Source: an uncultured bacterium
GTDB taxonomy: Bacteria; Patescibacteria; Microgenomatia; Levybacterales; UBA12049
Length of the DNA stretch: 6,250 nt
Assembly: GCA_946885425.1 (NCBI GenBank)
Contig: CAMPGJ010000067.1
Span: forward strand, 1 to 6,250
Direction: 5' to 3'
Under the pieces are notes generated by a model. That model was not told where the DNA came from, did not search any database, and saw nothing but the letters and a program-made list of their open reading frames with translations. The position numbers and the translations under genes are program-made. Of this stretch, positions 1 to 5,579 are shown piece after piece (position 1 is the first letter of the stretch; each line of letters begins with the position of its first letter).

Positions 1-24
1 AATTGAAAATTTTTCATACTTGAC

Positions 25-52
25 TTTACTATAAAAAATATAGTACTATAAT
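25..52 (+). promoter_or_regulatory. Putative promoter of the LUD-domain gene
   Basis: A perfect -10 hexamer TATAAT lies at 47-52. A weak -35 (TTTACT, 25-30) sits 16 bases upstream of it; a better -35 match, TTGACT at 20-25, would leave a 21-base spacer, which is too long. Transcription would start near 59, giving a leader of about 15 bases before the ATG at 75, with no Shine-Dalgarno sequence in it. The -10 is seen directly; the pairing with a -35 is inference. Confidence 0.5.
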
Positions 53-74
53 TTATGTAGTAAATAATTTTTCT

Positions 75-692
75 ATGGATTTCTCAAAGAAAGCAGCAAA
101 AGAGATAGTGAATAAAACAATTGAAGCGTTGGCTGCAAGAGGCATGACAGCTGAGTTTGTTATTAGTAAAGGAGAGGCAAAGGAGAAGGTATTAGCGCTC
201 ATTCCACAAGGAGCAGAGGTCATGACTATGACATCAATAACCCTGGAACAGACCGGTATTGCCGAAGAAATTAATACTTCAGAAAAATATACATCTGTCA
301 GAAAGCAATTAACCACAATGGACCGCAAGACCCACAATCGTGAGATGCAAGCGCTTGGTGCGGCGCCTGATTGGGCAATAGGCAGTGTTCATGCGGTGAC
401 GGAAGGTGGAGAAGTTCTTATCGCTTCTAACACCGGGAGTCAGCTTTCAGCATATGTATATGGTTCAGATCATGTTATTTGGGTTGTGGGAGTACAAAAA
501 ATTGTTAAGAATCTTGATGAGGGAATGCAAAGAATTAATGAATACATTGTTCCCAAAGAAACCCAAAGAGCTCGTGAGGCTTACAATTTGCCTGAATTTA
601 ATACAAATGTCAGTAAATTAGTGATCGTAAATAAAGAGATTTCTCCCGGACGTATCCACATTATCTTTGTTGACGAAGCATTAGGATTTTAG
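75..692 (+). CDS. LUD-domain protein (LutC/YkgG-like, former DUF162)
   Basis: This 205-residue protein consists of a single LUD domain, the usual size for stand-alone LutC/YkgG-type members. Family features are visible: an N-terminal helix (about 1-23), a strand-turn segment near 47-61 (AEVMTMTSITLEQTGI), the conserved ASNTGSQL stretch at 117-124, and GVQKIVKNLDEGMQRI near 139-154. LUD proteins include LutC and part of LutB of bacterial lactate oxidation, but no LutA, iron-sulfur LutB or lactate permease gene is nearby. The substrate here is therefore unknown and a lut gene name is not justified. There is no signal peptide or membrane segment, so it is probably cytoplasmic. The ATG at 75 follows a TATAAT box and is not preceded by a ribosome binding site. 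The gene ends in TAG and converges on the SET-domain gene with 50 bases between stops. Family assignment is firm; function is open. Confidence 0.87.
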   Translation: MDFSKKAAKEIVNKTIEALAARGMTAEFVISKGEAKEKVLALIPQGAEVMTMTSITLEQTGIAEEINTSEKYTSVRKQLTTMDRKTHNREMQALGAAPDWAIGSVHAVTEGGEVLIASNTGSQLSAYVYGSDHVIWVVGVQKIVKNLDEGMQRINEYIVPKETQRAREAYNLPEFNTNVSKLVIVNKEISPGRIHIIFVDEALGF

Positions 693-742
693 TTTTTAAT
701 ACCTTTTATTCCTCTCCGTCATTCTGGCCGTGTCCAGCGCTG

Positions 743-1501
743 CTACGTGTAGCGAGTACTCTTGGGGTGAATCTCTCTGACAATAACTTTTTCGTTTTGT
801 ATACCAAGTACTGTATTCTTCAAGCTTGGAAAGGAAAGCGTTCTGCCACTTTCTCTAATTAAACTTCGAAGTTTTTGTGTGGAAGGAAGCTTGTCATCTG
901 TAAGGCTGAGAGAAGTGTTTTCAAGATTTCCAAAAAGCGTATATATCGGATGGTCGGGTATGGTATCGGGATATGCAGATAAGGGCGATAATTCATGACC
1001 GTAGCGTATTCTTGCTCTCTTTGTTTGTTCTCCTTGTTCTTGAGAGAAAGAATTCCACGTCTTAAATTGTTCTTCAGGAAGATGCATGGTTTGTGTACAG
1101 ATAACATTCTCGCATCTGCAGACATGCTCACAGGGATCGCATGATGCATCAGGGCTGAGCAAATAGGAAGCAGTCAGCTCTTCACCCGCAAAAATTTTTC
1201 GTAAGGTGAAAAATAATGTATGACCTTTATACGTAAAGATCCAGCAGTTAGGAGCGCAGGAATGATTGATCAGATGAACGCCCGGCGCATGAATATCAGT
1301 AGGGTACAACGATGCATAATCGTGGTAATACATCAGGTACAGGCCGTCTTTTTGGCTAGTATCTTCTTCCGCTGTTTTGATGACCCGGCCAATATAATCA
1401 CCGATAACTTTTCCCGGATCAATATCTTCTGTCACAAATATACCCCGTCCTTTTTTCTCTGTTATCTTTATTTCCCAAGAATCGGCCGGCAAAAGTATCA
1501 T
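743..1501 (-). CDS. SET-domain protein with post-SET cysteine motif (putative protein-lysine methyltransferase)
   Basis: This 252-residue protein carries a complete SET domain at about 8-115. It has the SAM-binding KGRGIF segment (17-22), GDYIGRVI (34-41), the hallmark NHSCAPNC (79-86), and GEELTASY (106-113) ending in the catalytic-region tyrosine Y113. A post-SET cluster follows, with C128, C130 and C135 spaced CxCx4C plus extra cysteines C121 and C124. In the family these bind zinc together with the NHSC cysteine and complete the lysine channel. Residues from about 140 to 252 form a C-terminal extension that I do not recognise. SET enzymes transfer methyl groups from SAM to protein lysines; the target here is unknown. 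There is no signal peptide. The ATG at 1501 lies 7 bases downstream of an extended -10 on the minus strand, supporting this start. The gene diverges from the ICMT-like gene. The fold call is strong; the substrate is unassigned. Confidence 0.88.
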   Translation of the reverse strand: MILLPADSWEIKITEKKGRGIFVTEDIDPGKVIGDYIGRVIKTAEEDTSQKDGLYLMYYHDYASLYPTDIHAPGVHLINHSCAPNCWIFTYKGHTLFFTLRKIFAGEELTASYLLSPDASCDPCEHVCRCENVICTQTMHLPEEQFKTWNSFSQEQGEQTKRARIRYGHELSPLSAYPDTIPDHPIYTLFGNLENTSLSLTDDKLPSTQKLRSLIRESGRTLSFPSLKNTVLGIQNEKVIVREIHPKSTRYT

Positions 1502-1508
1502 GAAGAGT

Positions 1509-1517
1509 ATTTTATCA
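1509..1517 (-). promoter_or_regulatory. Extended -10 element of the SET-domain gene
   Basis: Read on the minus strand, TGATAAAAT combines the extended -10 TGn with the hexamer TAAAAT (1509-1514). Seven bases separate the hexamer from the ATG at 1501. Transcription would begin at or within a base or so of the start codon, so the mRNA is probably leaderless. Only a weak -35 (TTTATC, 17 bases upstream) is visible, which is usual for extended -10 promoters. Confidence 0.5.
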
Positions 1518-1534
1518 CATGAGATTCAAAGGAT

Positions 1535-1659
1535 AAAAATTCCAAGCACAAAATTACAAATCCCAAATAATATCCAAATTCAAAAAACCAAATTCAAAAC
1601 GTTTTAGATTTAAGATTTGTAATTTATTTGGAGCTTGAGATTTTGGGTTTGTGATTTTA
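1535..1659. repeat. Imperfect inverted repeat, AT-rich hairpin in the divergent promoter region
   Basis: The left half (1535-1600) is made almost only of A, C and T with a single G. The right half (1601-1659) is its counterpart with a single C. The outer arms 1535-1570 and 1624-1659 are reverse complements at 26 of 36 positions. The centre is the palindrome AAAACGTTTT (1596-1605). The left half also holds an exact 12-base direct repeat, CCAAATTCAAAA, at 1574-1585 and 1588-1599. The unit resembles the non-coding dispersed hairpin repeats often seen between genes in candidate-phylum genomes, but only one copy is in this window. It has no coding capacity of its own. Confidence 0.6.
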
Positions 1660-1663
1660 AAAG

Positions 1664-1672
1664 TGGTATACT
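1664..1672 (+). promoter_or_regulatory. Extended -10 element of the ICMT-like gene
   Basis: TGGTATACT consists of TGn plus the hexamer TATACT (1667-1672). Exactly six bases separate it from the ATG at 1679, placing the expected transcription start on the start codon. The -35 region falls inside the right arm of the inverted repeat and shows at best a weak TTGGGT (1643-1648, 18-base spacer). Confidence 0.55.
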
Positions 1673-1678
1673 AATTAT

Positions 1679-2377
1679 ATGGCAGCAAAGAAAGACACAA
1701 TTTCAACAGTGCAATTAATTTTTGCGCTTCTTTTTCCGGCGTTTTTTCCTACGGTGATTATTGCTTTATCCGGTGACTTATTTTGGGTAGAGGGGTGGAT
1801 TTGGGGGATTTGGTTTATTGCGCTGTGTGTCTACATAACATTATATCTTTACATGCACGATCCGGCATTACTGAAGGAACGGTTTCAAAAGCAAGGGGTT
1901 ACCAATCAAAAGCCGGAACAGGCATATTTGATCTATCTTACGTTTCTTCTATTTCTGGCTTGGATAGTCATTATGCCGATAGATGCGAAGAAATGTTCAT
2001 GGACAGAATTTCCTATCTGGCTTGAGGTCATTGGCGGAATTGGGCTTATCCCTTCTTTTTTCTTTCTCTTCCGTGCATTCTCTGACAACACGTTTCTATC
2101 GCCTTTAATTCGAGTTCAAAAAGAACGCAAACAAAAAGTCGTATCAACGGGAGTATACGGATTTGTCCGCCACCCTATGTACTTAGGAGCGGTCTTACTT
2201 ATTCTGGCAACACCATTGTTGCTTGGCTCACTTTTTGGATTATTGCTTGGTGTTCTTCTCGTTGTGATGATAATGCTGAGGACCCTCGGTGAAGAACAAA
2301 TGTTGGTTAATGAACTGGATGGCTATAAAGAATATAAAAAGAAAGTAAAATATCGGTTATTTCCGTATATTTGGTGA
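1679..2377 (+). CDS. Isoprenylcysteine carboxyl methyltransferase-family integral membrane protein
   Basis: This 232-residue polytopic membrane protein has hydrophobic segments at about 11-31, 37-58, 82-101 and 112-132, and a hairpin pair at 167-200. The C-terminal part carries the family signature: GVYGFVRHPMYLG at 158-170 (R164, H165, P166), followed by an acidic pair E205-E206 and GYKEY (215-219). In ICMT and the related phospholipid methyltransferases this C-terminal region binds SAM and the membrane-proximal acceptor. Bacterial members methylate various small molecules or lipids, and most are uncharacterised, so protein prenylcysteine methylation should not be assumed. The start is supported by an extended -10 six bases upstream; no Shine-Dalgarno sequence is present. 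It diverges from the SET gene, so two unrelated predicted SAM-dependent methyltransferases share one intergenic region. It ends in TGA. Family assignment is firm; the substrate is unknown. Confidence 0.85.
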   Translation: MAAKKDTISTVQLIFALLFPAFFPTVIIALSGDLFWVEGWIWGIWFIALCVYITLYLYMHDPALLKERFQKQGVTNQKPEQAYLIYLTFLLFLAWIVIMPIDAKKCSWTEFPIWLEVIGGIGLIPSFFFLFRAFSDNTFLSPLIRVQKERKQKVVSTGVYGFVRHPMYLGAVLLILATPLLLGSLFGLLLGVLLVVMIMLRTLGEEQMLVNELDGYKEYKKKVKYRLFPYIW

Positions 2378-2543
2378 TGCAGATATACAATTATTTCTTT
2401 AACTACTGCGACTATATTTATCATATTTTTATATTTATATAACTTTATATAGTTATGTAAATCCTTGCTAAAATCGTATGTAGATTCCCTATACCTCTAA
2501 TTATTTTCAAATCTTATAGCTTGATTTATTGGGATAGAATATC
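2378..2543. other. AT-rich intergenic spacer
   Basis: This spacer between the ICMT-like gene and the PLD gene has stops in all frames and no credible gene. It contains the hairpin at 2433-2462 and, at its end, the promoter for the PLD gene. It is visibly more AT-rich than the genes to its left. Confidence 0.6.
2433..2462. repeat. 12-bp hairpin / imperfect palindrome
   Basis: The sequences at 2433-2444 and 2451-2462 pair over 12 positions (11 Watson-Crick and one G-U) around the six-base loop TTATAT. The stem has only one G-C pair and no T-tract follows on the plus strand, so it is not a classic intrinsic terminator. It lies 55 bases after the ICMT-like stop and about 60 bases before the next -35. 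It could be a 3'-end structure or a binding site; the sequence does not decide. Confidence 0.4.
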
Positions 2544-2549
2544 TATAAT
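2521..2549 (+). promoter_or_regulatory. Promoter of the PLD gene
   Basis: The -35 TTGATT (2521-2526) and a perfect -10 TATAAT (2544-2549) are separated by exactly 17 bases. The next ATG, at 2556, begins six bases after the -10, where transcription should start. This is the best promoter in the window. It argues that translation of the PLD gene begins at 2556, not at the first in-frame ATG of the long reading frame at 2708. Confidence 0.65.
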
Positions 2550-2555
2550 GTTTCC

Positions 2556-2654
2556 ATGGAAAAGCATAGAGGTAAACAATCAGATAATTCTCTTCCCAAG
2601 ATAGATAACATTAGAAAATCAGAATTTACAGTTTTGAAAATGTTGATTATATAA
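2556..2654 (+). other. 5' end of the PLD gene in a shifted frame (apparent 1-nt deletion)
   Basis: Reading from the ATG at 2556 gives a 32-codon frame ending in TAA at 2652-2654. Its first 26 residues (MEKHRGKQ... to SEFTV) continue naturally into the PLD frame if one base is added in the TTTT run at 2632-2635. The product then reads SEFTV-FENVDYIKQIEEL and on through AKQRVWIQT to the methionine at 2708. The PLD frame is open from 2615 back to a TAG at 2612-2614 but has no ATG, GTG or TTG before 2708. With one base restored the protein would be 384 residues. No canonical -1 slippery heptamer is present, so a real mutation or a sequencing or assembly error is more likely than programmed frameshifting. 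Confidence 0.6.
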
Positions 2655-2707
2655 AGCAAATTGAAGAACTAGTTCCTCAGGCAAAGCAACGGGTTTGGAT
2701 ACAAACT

Positions 2708-3709
2708 ATGGCATTTGATGGTCACGGTCCTTTTCTAAAACTTAAAGATTTGCTTGAAAATGCAGCGACAAGAGGCGTTGATGCTAAATTTACCACAGAT
2801 ACTTATTACAAACTTATTTTGAGTGGTTCTTTGTATTATGCACCTCGGATTTCCAAAGCTAAAAGAAAGAAAATAAGCTCGATTAAGGCTGAAAAAGAAA
2901 ATGTATTATCTGAGCTTGAACAAAATAATGTTCCCGTTACAATAACTAATCCTCCACAGACTCTACAAGAAAGAATTAACCCCGCACGTGGAAGAAACCA
3001 CGTCAAGATGGCTATTATAGACGATATTGCTTTTATGGGTGATATTAATAACCTAGTGAGTAAAAATCAACCTGGAATTATGATTAAGGTAACAGATCCT
3101 TTGCTTGTAGAAAGTTTAGCAGATCTCTACCAGGCAGCAGAAAAAGGTAAAGGCGATAGTGATTATGAAGTAATTGGGAAAGATGGTACATCTCTTTTAG
3201 TAGACATGGGTGACAAACATCAATCTCTTATTTTAGATAGAGCTATGGCCGCAATTGATAGCGCAGATAGTAGTGTAAAAATAACGAGCCAATTTACTCC
3301 TGATGGAGCAATACTACAATCATTACAAGCCGCACATGAAAGAGGCGTAAAAATTTCAACACTTATTGCTGGTCCTGAAAAAATTACCCGACCTTTGCCT
3401 AAAATTTTTGATAAAAGAAGTCAGCTTGCGTTTAAAAAAAATGGGTTTACAATTCCTATTCTAGAAGTTCCTGATTGGATTCATGCTAAAATATTATTGG
3501 TTGACGAAGATTTGCCGAACGCTCAAGGAATTGTAGGTACGCATTGTTTTTCAGGAAAAGGAGTTGATTGGGGAACCCAAGAAATAGCATTACAGTCAAA
3601 GAATCCTTCCTTACTTAAACAATTAAGAAGGTATGTAGGGAATTTAGAAGCACAAGCTGCTCAGAGAGATACTCAGAAGACTGTAAGAAAAATAATCTTT
3701 CCTGAATAA
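2708..3709 (+). CDS. Phospholipase D-family protein with two HKD motifs (5' end frameshifted)
   Basis: The open frame gives 333 residues with both catalytic HxKx4D motifs: H98-K100-D105 (HVKMAIID) and H259-K261-D266 (HAKILLVD). Each is followed by the usual glycine/asparagine turn, GDINN at 111-115 and GTHCF at 277-281, and QEIAL (291-295) is in the expected place. PLD-superfamily enzymes cleave or transfer phosphodiesters through a histidine intermediate; members act on phospholipids (cardiolipin synthases, PLDs) or on nucleic acids. The two-domain layout recalls cardiolipin synthase, but the N-terminal membrane segments are missing. The ATG at 2708 lies inside the first conserved strand (RVWIQTMAF), so this start truncates the domain; about 51 residues are encoded upstream from 2556 in another frame. 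The EEP gene follows after 16 bases on the same strand. The family is certain; lipid versus nucleic acid substrate, and whether the gene is functional as read, are open. Confidence 0.82.
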   Translation: MAFDGHGPFLKLKDLLENAATRGVDAKFTTDTYYKLILSGSLYYAPRISKAKRKKISSIKAEKENVLSELEQNNVPVTITNPPQTLQERINPARGRNHVKMAIIDDIAFMGDINNLVSKNQPGIMIKVTDPLLVESLADLYQAAEKGKGDSDYEVIGKDGTSLLVDMGDKHQSLILDRAMAAIDSADSSVKITSQFTPDGAILQSLQAAHERGVKISTLIAGPEKITRPLPKIFDKRSQLAFKKNGFTIPILEVPDWIHAKILLVDEDLPNAQGIVGTHCFSGKGVDWGTQEIALQSKNPSLLKQLRRYVGNLEAQAAQRDTQKTVRKIIFPE

Positions 3710-3714
3710 TGTAA

Positions 3715-3720
3715 TATAAA
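3715..3720 (+). promoter_or_regulatory. -10-like hexamer before the EEP gene
   Basis: TATAAA ends five bases before the ATG at 3726, repeating the spacing seen at the other starts here. No -35 or extended -10 is visible, and the gap after the PLD stop is only 16 bases. The EEP gene may therefore be read mainly from the PLD promoter, with this as a weak internal start. The site could also be chance in AT-rich sequence. Confidence 0.3.
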
Positions 3721-3725
3721 TATCT

Positions 3726-4562
3726 ATGAATAAAGATAATATCTTAAAGATTGCCACATATAATATTCTTTTTTCAATAAATGCTCAGGATATAATAACT
3801 AATATTCTTACAATGGCGAATAAGGGTGTCATGGTTTTCTGTTTACAAGAAGTCATCAATACTAAGGATAAAAAGTTTATCATCGAAGAAATTTTGAATA
3901 ATTTGGGTAAAAATTGGAAAGCAAGGTATCATTTAGGTAACGAAGGGTCGCTATTAGATTTTGGTACCTGCATTCTCTGGAATAATCAATTTTTAAAACT
4001 TGAAAAAATTGAAAAAATTCAACTCCCCAAAATTAACCATTTGGCTATCCATGAATTTCTCTTTGATAAACTTGCCGGACATAAAGGTATTCCTGTACAA
4101 AGAAGGGTAATAAGCGGTTTATTCATGTATCAAAATAATCATATTGCAATAACAAATGTTCATCTTGATAACGTTGGCGGCAAGAGGAACCGTCTCAAGC
4201 AGCTAGAGTATCTTCTGAAAATTTTATCTAAAAATAATGAAGTTACTCATCAAATCATCTGTGGGGATTTTAATAGTTTTGATCTCCTAAAAACAGGGGT
4301 TGAAAAGCAAGAGTTGCAGCGTGCTTTAGGAAAGGATTTTAAAGATGCTTCAAAAAATGTTTCATGGACTGCTGATATTTATAATATGGATTTGCCTCAA
4401 AAAACGTCATTACTTATACCGTTTATTAAGATAACTCATTTACATATAAAACGAAAACTTGACTATATTTGGGTCAAGAATCTCCAGGTGCAGGATTGTA
4501 ATATAATCCAGCTAAGAGGTTCAGATCACCATCCTATGATTGCAACTCTTAAAGTCATATAA
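3726..4562 (+). CDS. Endonuclease/exonuclease/phosphatase (EEP) family protein
   Basis: This 278-residue protein spans the whole EEP fold with the metal-dependent catalytic set in order: N13 (ATYNI), E42 (CLQEV), H146 (TNVHLD), D181 and N183 (GDFNS), D246 (LDYIWV) and D267-H268 (GSDHHP). The superfamily contains AP endonucleases, DNase I, sphingomyelinases, inositol phosphatases and similar phosphodiesterases. This protein is not close enough to any of them by eye to name a substrate. There is no signal peptide, so a secreted role is not supported. The protein is rich in Lys, Asn and Ile, fitting the AT-rich codon use shared with the PLD gene. It lies 16 bases downstream of the PLD gene, so two phosphodiester-cleaving folds are probably co-transcribed. 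A candidate terminator begins at its stop codon. Fold and active site are clear; biological role is not. Confidence 0.86.
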   Translation: MNKDNILKIATYNILFSINAQDIITNILTMANKGVMVFCLQEVINTKDKKFIIEEILNNLGKNWKARYHLGNEGSLLDFGTCILWNNQFLKLEKIEKIQLPKINHLAIHEFLFDKLAGHKGIPVQRRVISGLFMYQNNHIAITNVHLDNVGGKRNRLKQLEYLLKILSKNNEVTHQIICGDFNSFDLLKTGVEKQELQRALGKDFKDASKNVSWTADIYNMDLPQKTSLLIPFIKITHLHIKRKLDYIWVKNLQVQDCNIIQLRGSDHHPMIATLKVI

Positions 4563-4611
4563 ATGGTAACTGGAAATTTATAAGAGCAAAAGTTGAGTTA
4601 TCATTTTTTTT
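4561..4611 (+). terminator. Candidate intrinsic terminator after the EEP gene
   Basis: AAATGGTAACT (4561-4571) pairs with AGTTATCATTT (4596-4606) over 11 positions, one of them G-U. The right arm runs into eight consecutive T (4604-4611). The arrangement, directly after a stop and ending in a T-tract, fits a Rho-independent terminator. The 24-base loop is large and the stem GC-poor, so it is a weak example. Confidence 0.42.
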
Positions 4612-4648
4612 CTACTGCACAAGCATAGCTATACACCTTTTAGTAGTG

Positions 4649-4654
4649 TAATAT
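4649..4654 (+). promoter_or_regulatory. -10-like hexamer of the SGNH hydrolase gene
   Basis: TAATAT ends six bases before the ATG at 4661, again the spacing expected for a leaderless mRNA. It overlaps the right arm of a small TACAC/GTGTA inverted repeat (4632-4636 and 4646-4650). No convincing -35 is seen. The intervening GAGAGA touches the ATG and is too close to act as a Shine-Dalgarno sequence. Confidence 0.35.
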
Positions 4655-4660
4655 GAGAGA

Positions 4661-5545
4661 ATGACAAAAAGATCAAGACGATTTTCTCAGAGATATATCT
4701 TTTTTGGTCTTCTCATTCTCTTTGTAGGATTATCCCTCTTCTTTACTCAAACAAATAAACCGCATGTTCCAGGAAAAGCTACGAATGTAGTTCAGAGTAT
4801 TCTCACACCCTCACCAAAAATTGATATGCCGTTTGGAACATATACACCCCCTCGCATACCAAAGAAAGAGGTTTCAGGTATCTTTATGGTGGGAGACTCT
4901 ATGACAGAAGTTCTCGGTCCTCATGGTGGAAAGTTGAATGAATATATTAATACGTTGTATCAGAGCACCCCGGGTCATCAGAGAATAGTTATCGATAATT
5001 ACGCAAAAGGATCGACCAATATGTCGGGATTACAAGATATGATGAAACAAAAGCTTGTCGTTGGAGATGCGGTGCTTGACCCGCTGTTATCAAGAAAGTT
5101 TGATCTTATTTTAGTTGAATCATATGGGTATAATCCTTTGTCACAGCTTGGAATAGAAGGAGGGATTAAAAAGCAAACTGAATTACTAGATCAGTTGATG
5201 TGGACACTCACAGAGGCGCACTCAGATTCGGTAATTGTTTTCGTTGCGACGATTGCTCCTAATAGAGCAAATTATTCTAGTAAAGTTAATCCCAATACTA
5301 CTGTAGCTGAAAGAACTGAACAAGCGAATGAGAGAATTGCATATATTAAAAACCATATAGAATATGCCAGATTGCATACTATTCCTCTGATTAATATTTT
5401 TGAAAAATCTCTTACTGAGCAGGGAGATGGCAATTTGAGATATATTAATCCGGATGATTCAATTCATCCTTCATTTGCCGGGGTTGATTTTATCAGCCAT
5501 GAAATTGCTAACTATATTTACGAAAATCAAATATTTCCCCGATAA
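4661..5545 (+). CDS. Membrane-anchored SGNH/GDSL-family hydrolase
   Basis: This 294-residue protein starts with a basic stretch (KRSRR, 3-7) and a hydrophobic segment at about 12-28, with no clear signal peptidase site. It is probably held in the membrane by a signal anchor with the catalytic domain outside. A proline-rich linker (about 34-68) leads to the hydrolase domain. Block I is VGDSMT (77-82), with S80 as nucleophile. Glycine 117 in KGSTN is the likely block II residue. GYNP (156-159) supplies the block III glycine and asparagine. DSIH (266-269) gives the catalytic Asp and His of block V. SGNH enzymes remove acyl groups from lipids, polysaccharides or cell-wall glycans; an anchored, outward-facing member suggests an envelope or extracellular glycan or lipid substrate, which is inference. 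The gene stands alone between a candidate terminator and its downstream neighbour's own promoter. Family call is strong. Confidence 0.85.
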   Translation: MTKRSRRFSQRYIFFGLLILFVGLSLFFTQTNKPHVPGKATNVVQSILTPSPKIDMPFGTYTPPRIPKKEVSGIFMVGDSMTEVLGPHGGKLNEYINTLYQSTPGHQRIVIDNYAKGSTNMSGLQDMMKQKLVVGDAVLDPLLSRKFDLILVESYGYNPLSQLGIEGGIKKQTELLDQLMWTLTEAHSDSVIVFVATIAPNRANYSSKVNPNTTVAERTEQANERIAYIKNHIEYARLHTIPLINIFEKSLTEQGDGNLRYINPDDSIHPSFAGVDFISHEIANYIYENQIFPR

Positions 5546-5562
5546 TGGAATTTTATTTCCTT

Positions 5563-5571
5563 TGCTATAAT
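5563..5571 (+). promoter_or_regulatory. Extended -10 element of the YdeI-family gene
   Basis: TGCTATAAT is a perfect extended -10 (TGn plus TATAAT at 5566-5571). Eight bases separate it from the ATG at 5580, so the 5' leader would be nil or one to two bases. No matching -35 is seen. It shows that the gene is probably transcribed independently of the SGNH gene, despite the 34-base gap. Confidence 0.55.
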
Positions 5572-5579
5572 CATAAAGT

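Noticed and set aside
53..337. Open frame of 94 codons on the minus strand
   Set aside because: It lies antisense to the LUD gene, resembles no family I recognise, and would end over the LUD promoter.
406..621. Open frame of 71 codons on the plus strand
   Set aside because: It is an alternative frame fully inside the LUD gene, whose own frame carries the conserved domain.
724..754. Possible bidirectional terminator between the convergent LUD and SET genes
   Set aside because: CTGG/CCAG (724-737) and GCTA/TAGC (742-753) form only 4-bp stems, and neither strand has a T-tract after them.
859..1522. Two open frames (859-1149 minus, 1220-1522 plus) overlapping the SET gene
   Set aside because: Both overlap a frame with a complete SET and post-SET signature and have no recognisable content.
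1571..1605. Short CRISPR-like direct repeats
   Set aside because: There are only two 12-base copies, with a 2-base gap, inside a low-complexity inverted repeat; no spacers or cas genes are present.
1783..2025. Open frame of 80 codons on the plus strand
   Set aside because: It lies in another frame inside the ICMT-like gene, with no promoter or domain of its own.
2375..2404. Reading TGA as glycine (genetic code 25) at the end of the ICMT-like gene
   Set aside because: Read-through would add only nine residues before TAA, no gene has an internal in-frame TGA, and the protein already ends at a typical family C-terminus.
2620..2650. Programmed -1 ribosomal frameshift in the PLD gene
   Set aside because: The sequence around GTT TTG AAA ATG does not fit the X XXY YYZ rule, tRNA re-pairing would be poor, and no clear downstream stimulatory structure was seen. 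A simple indel is more economical.
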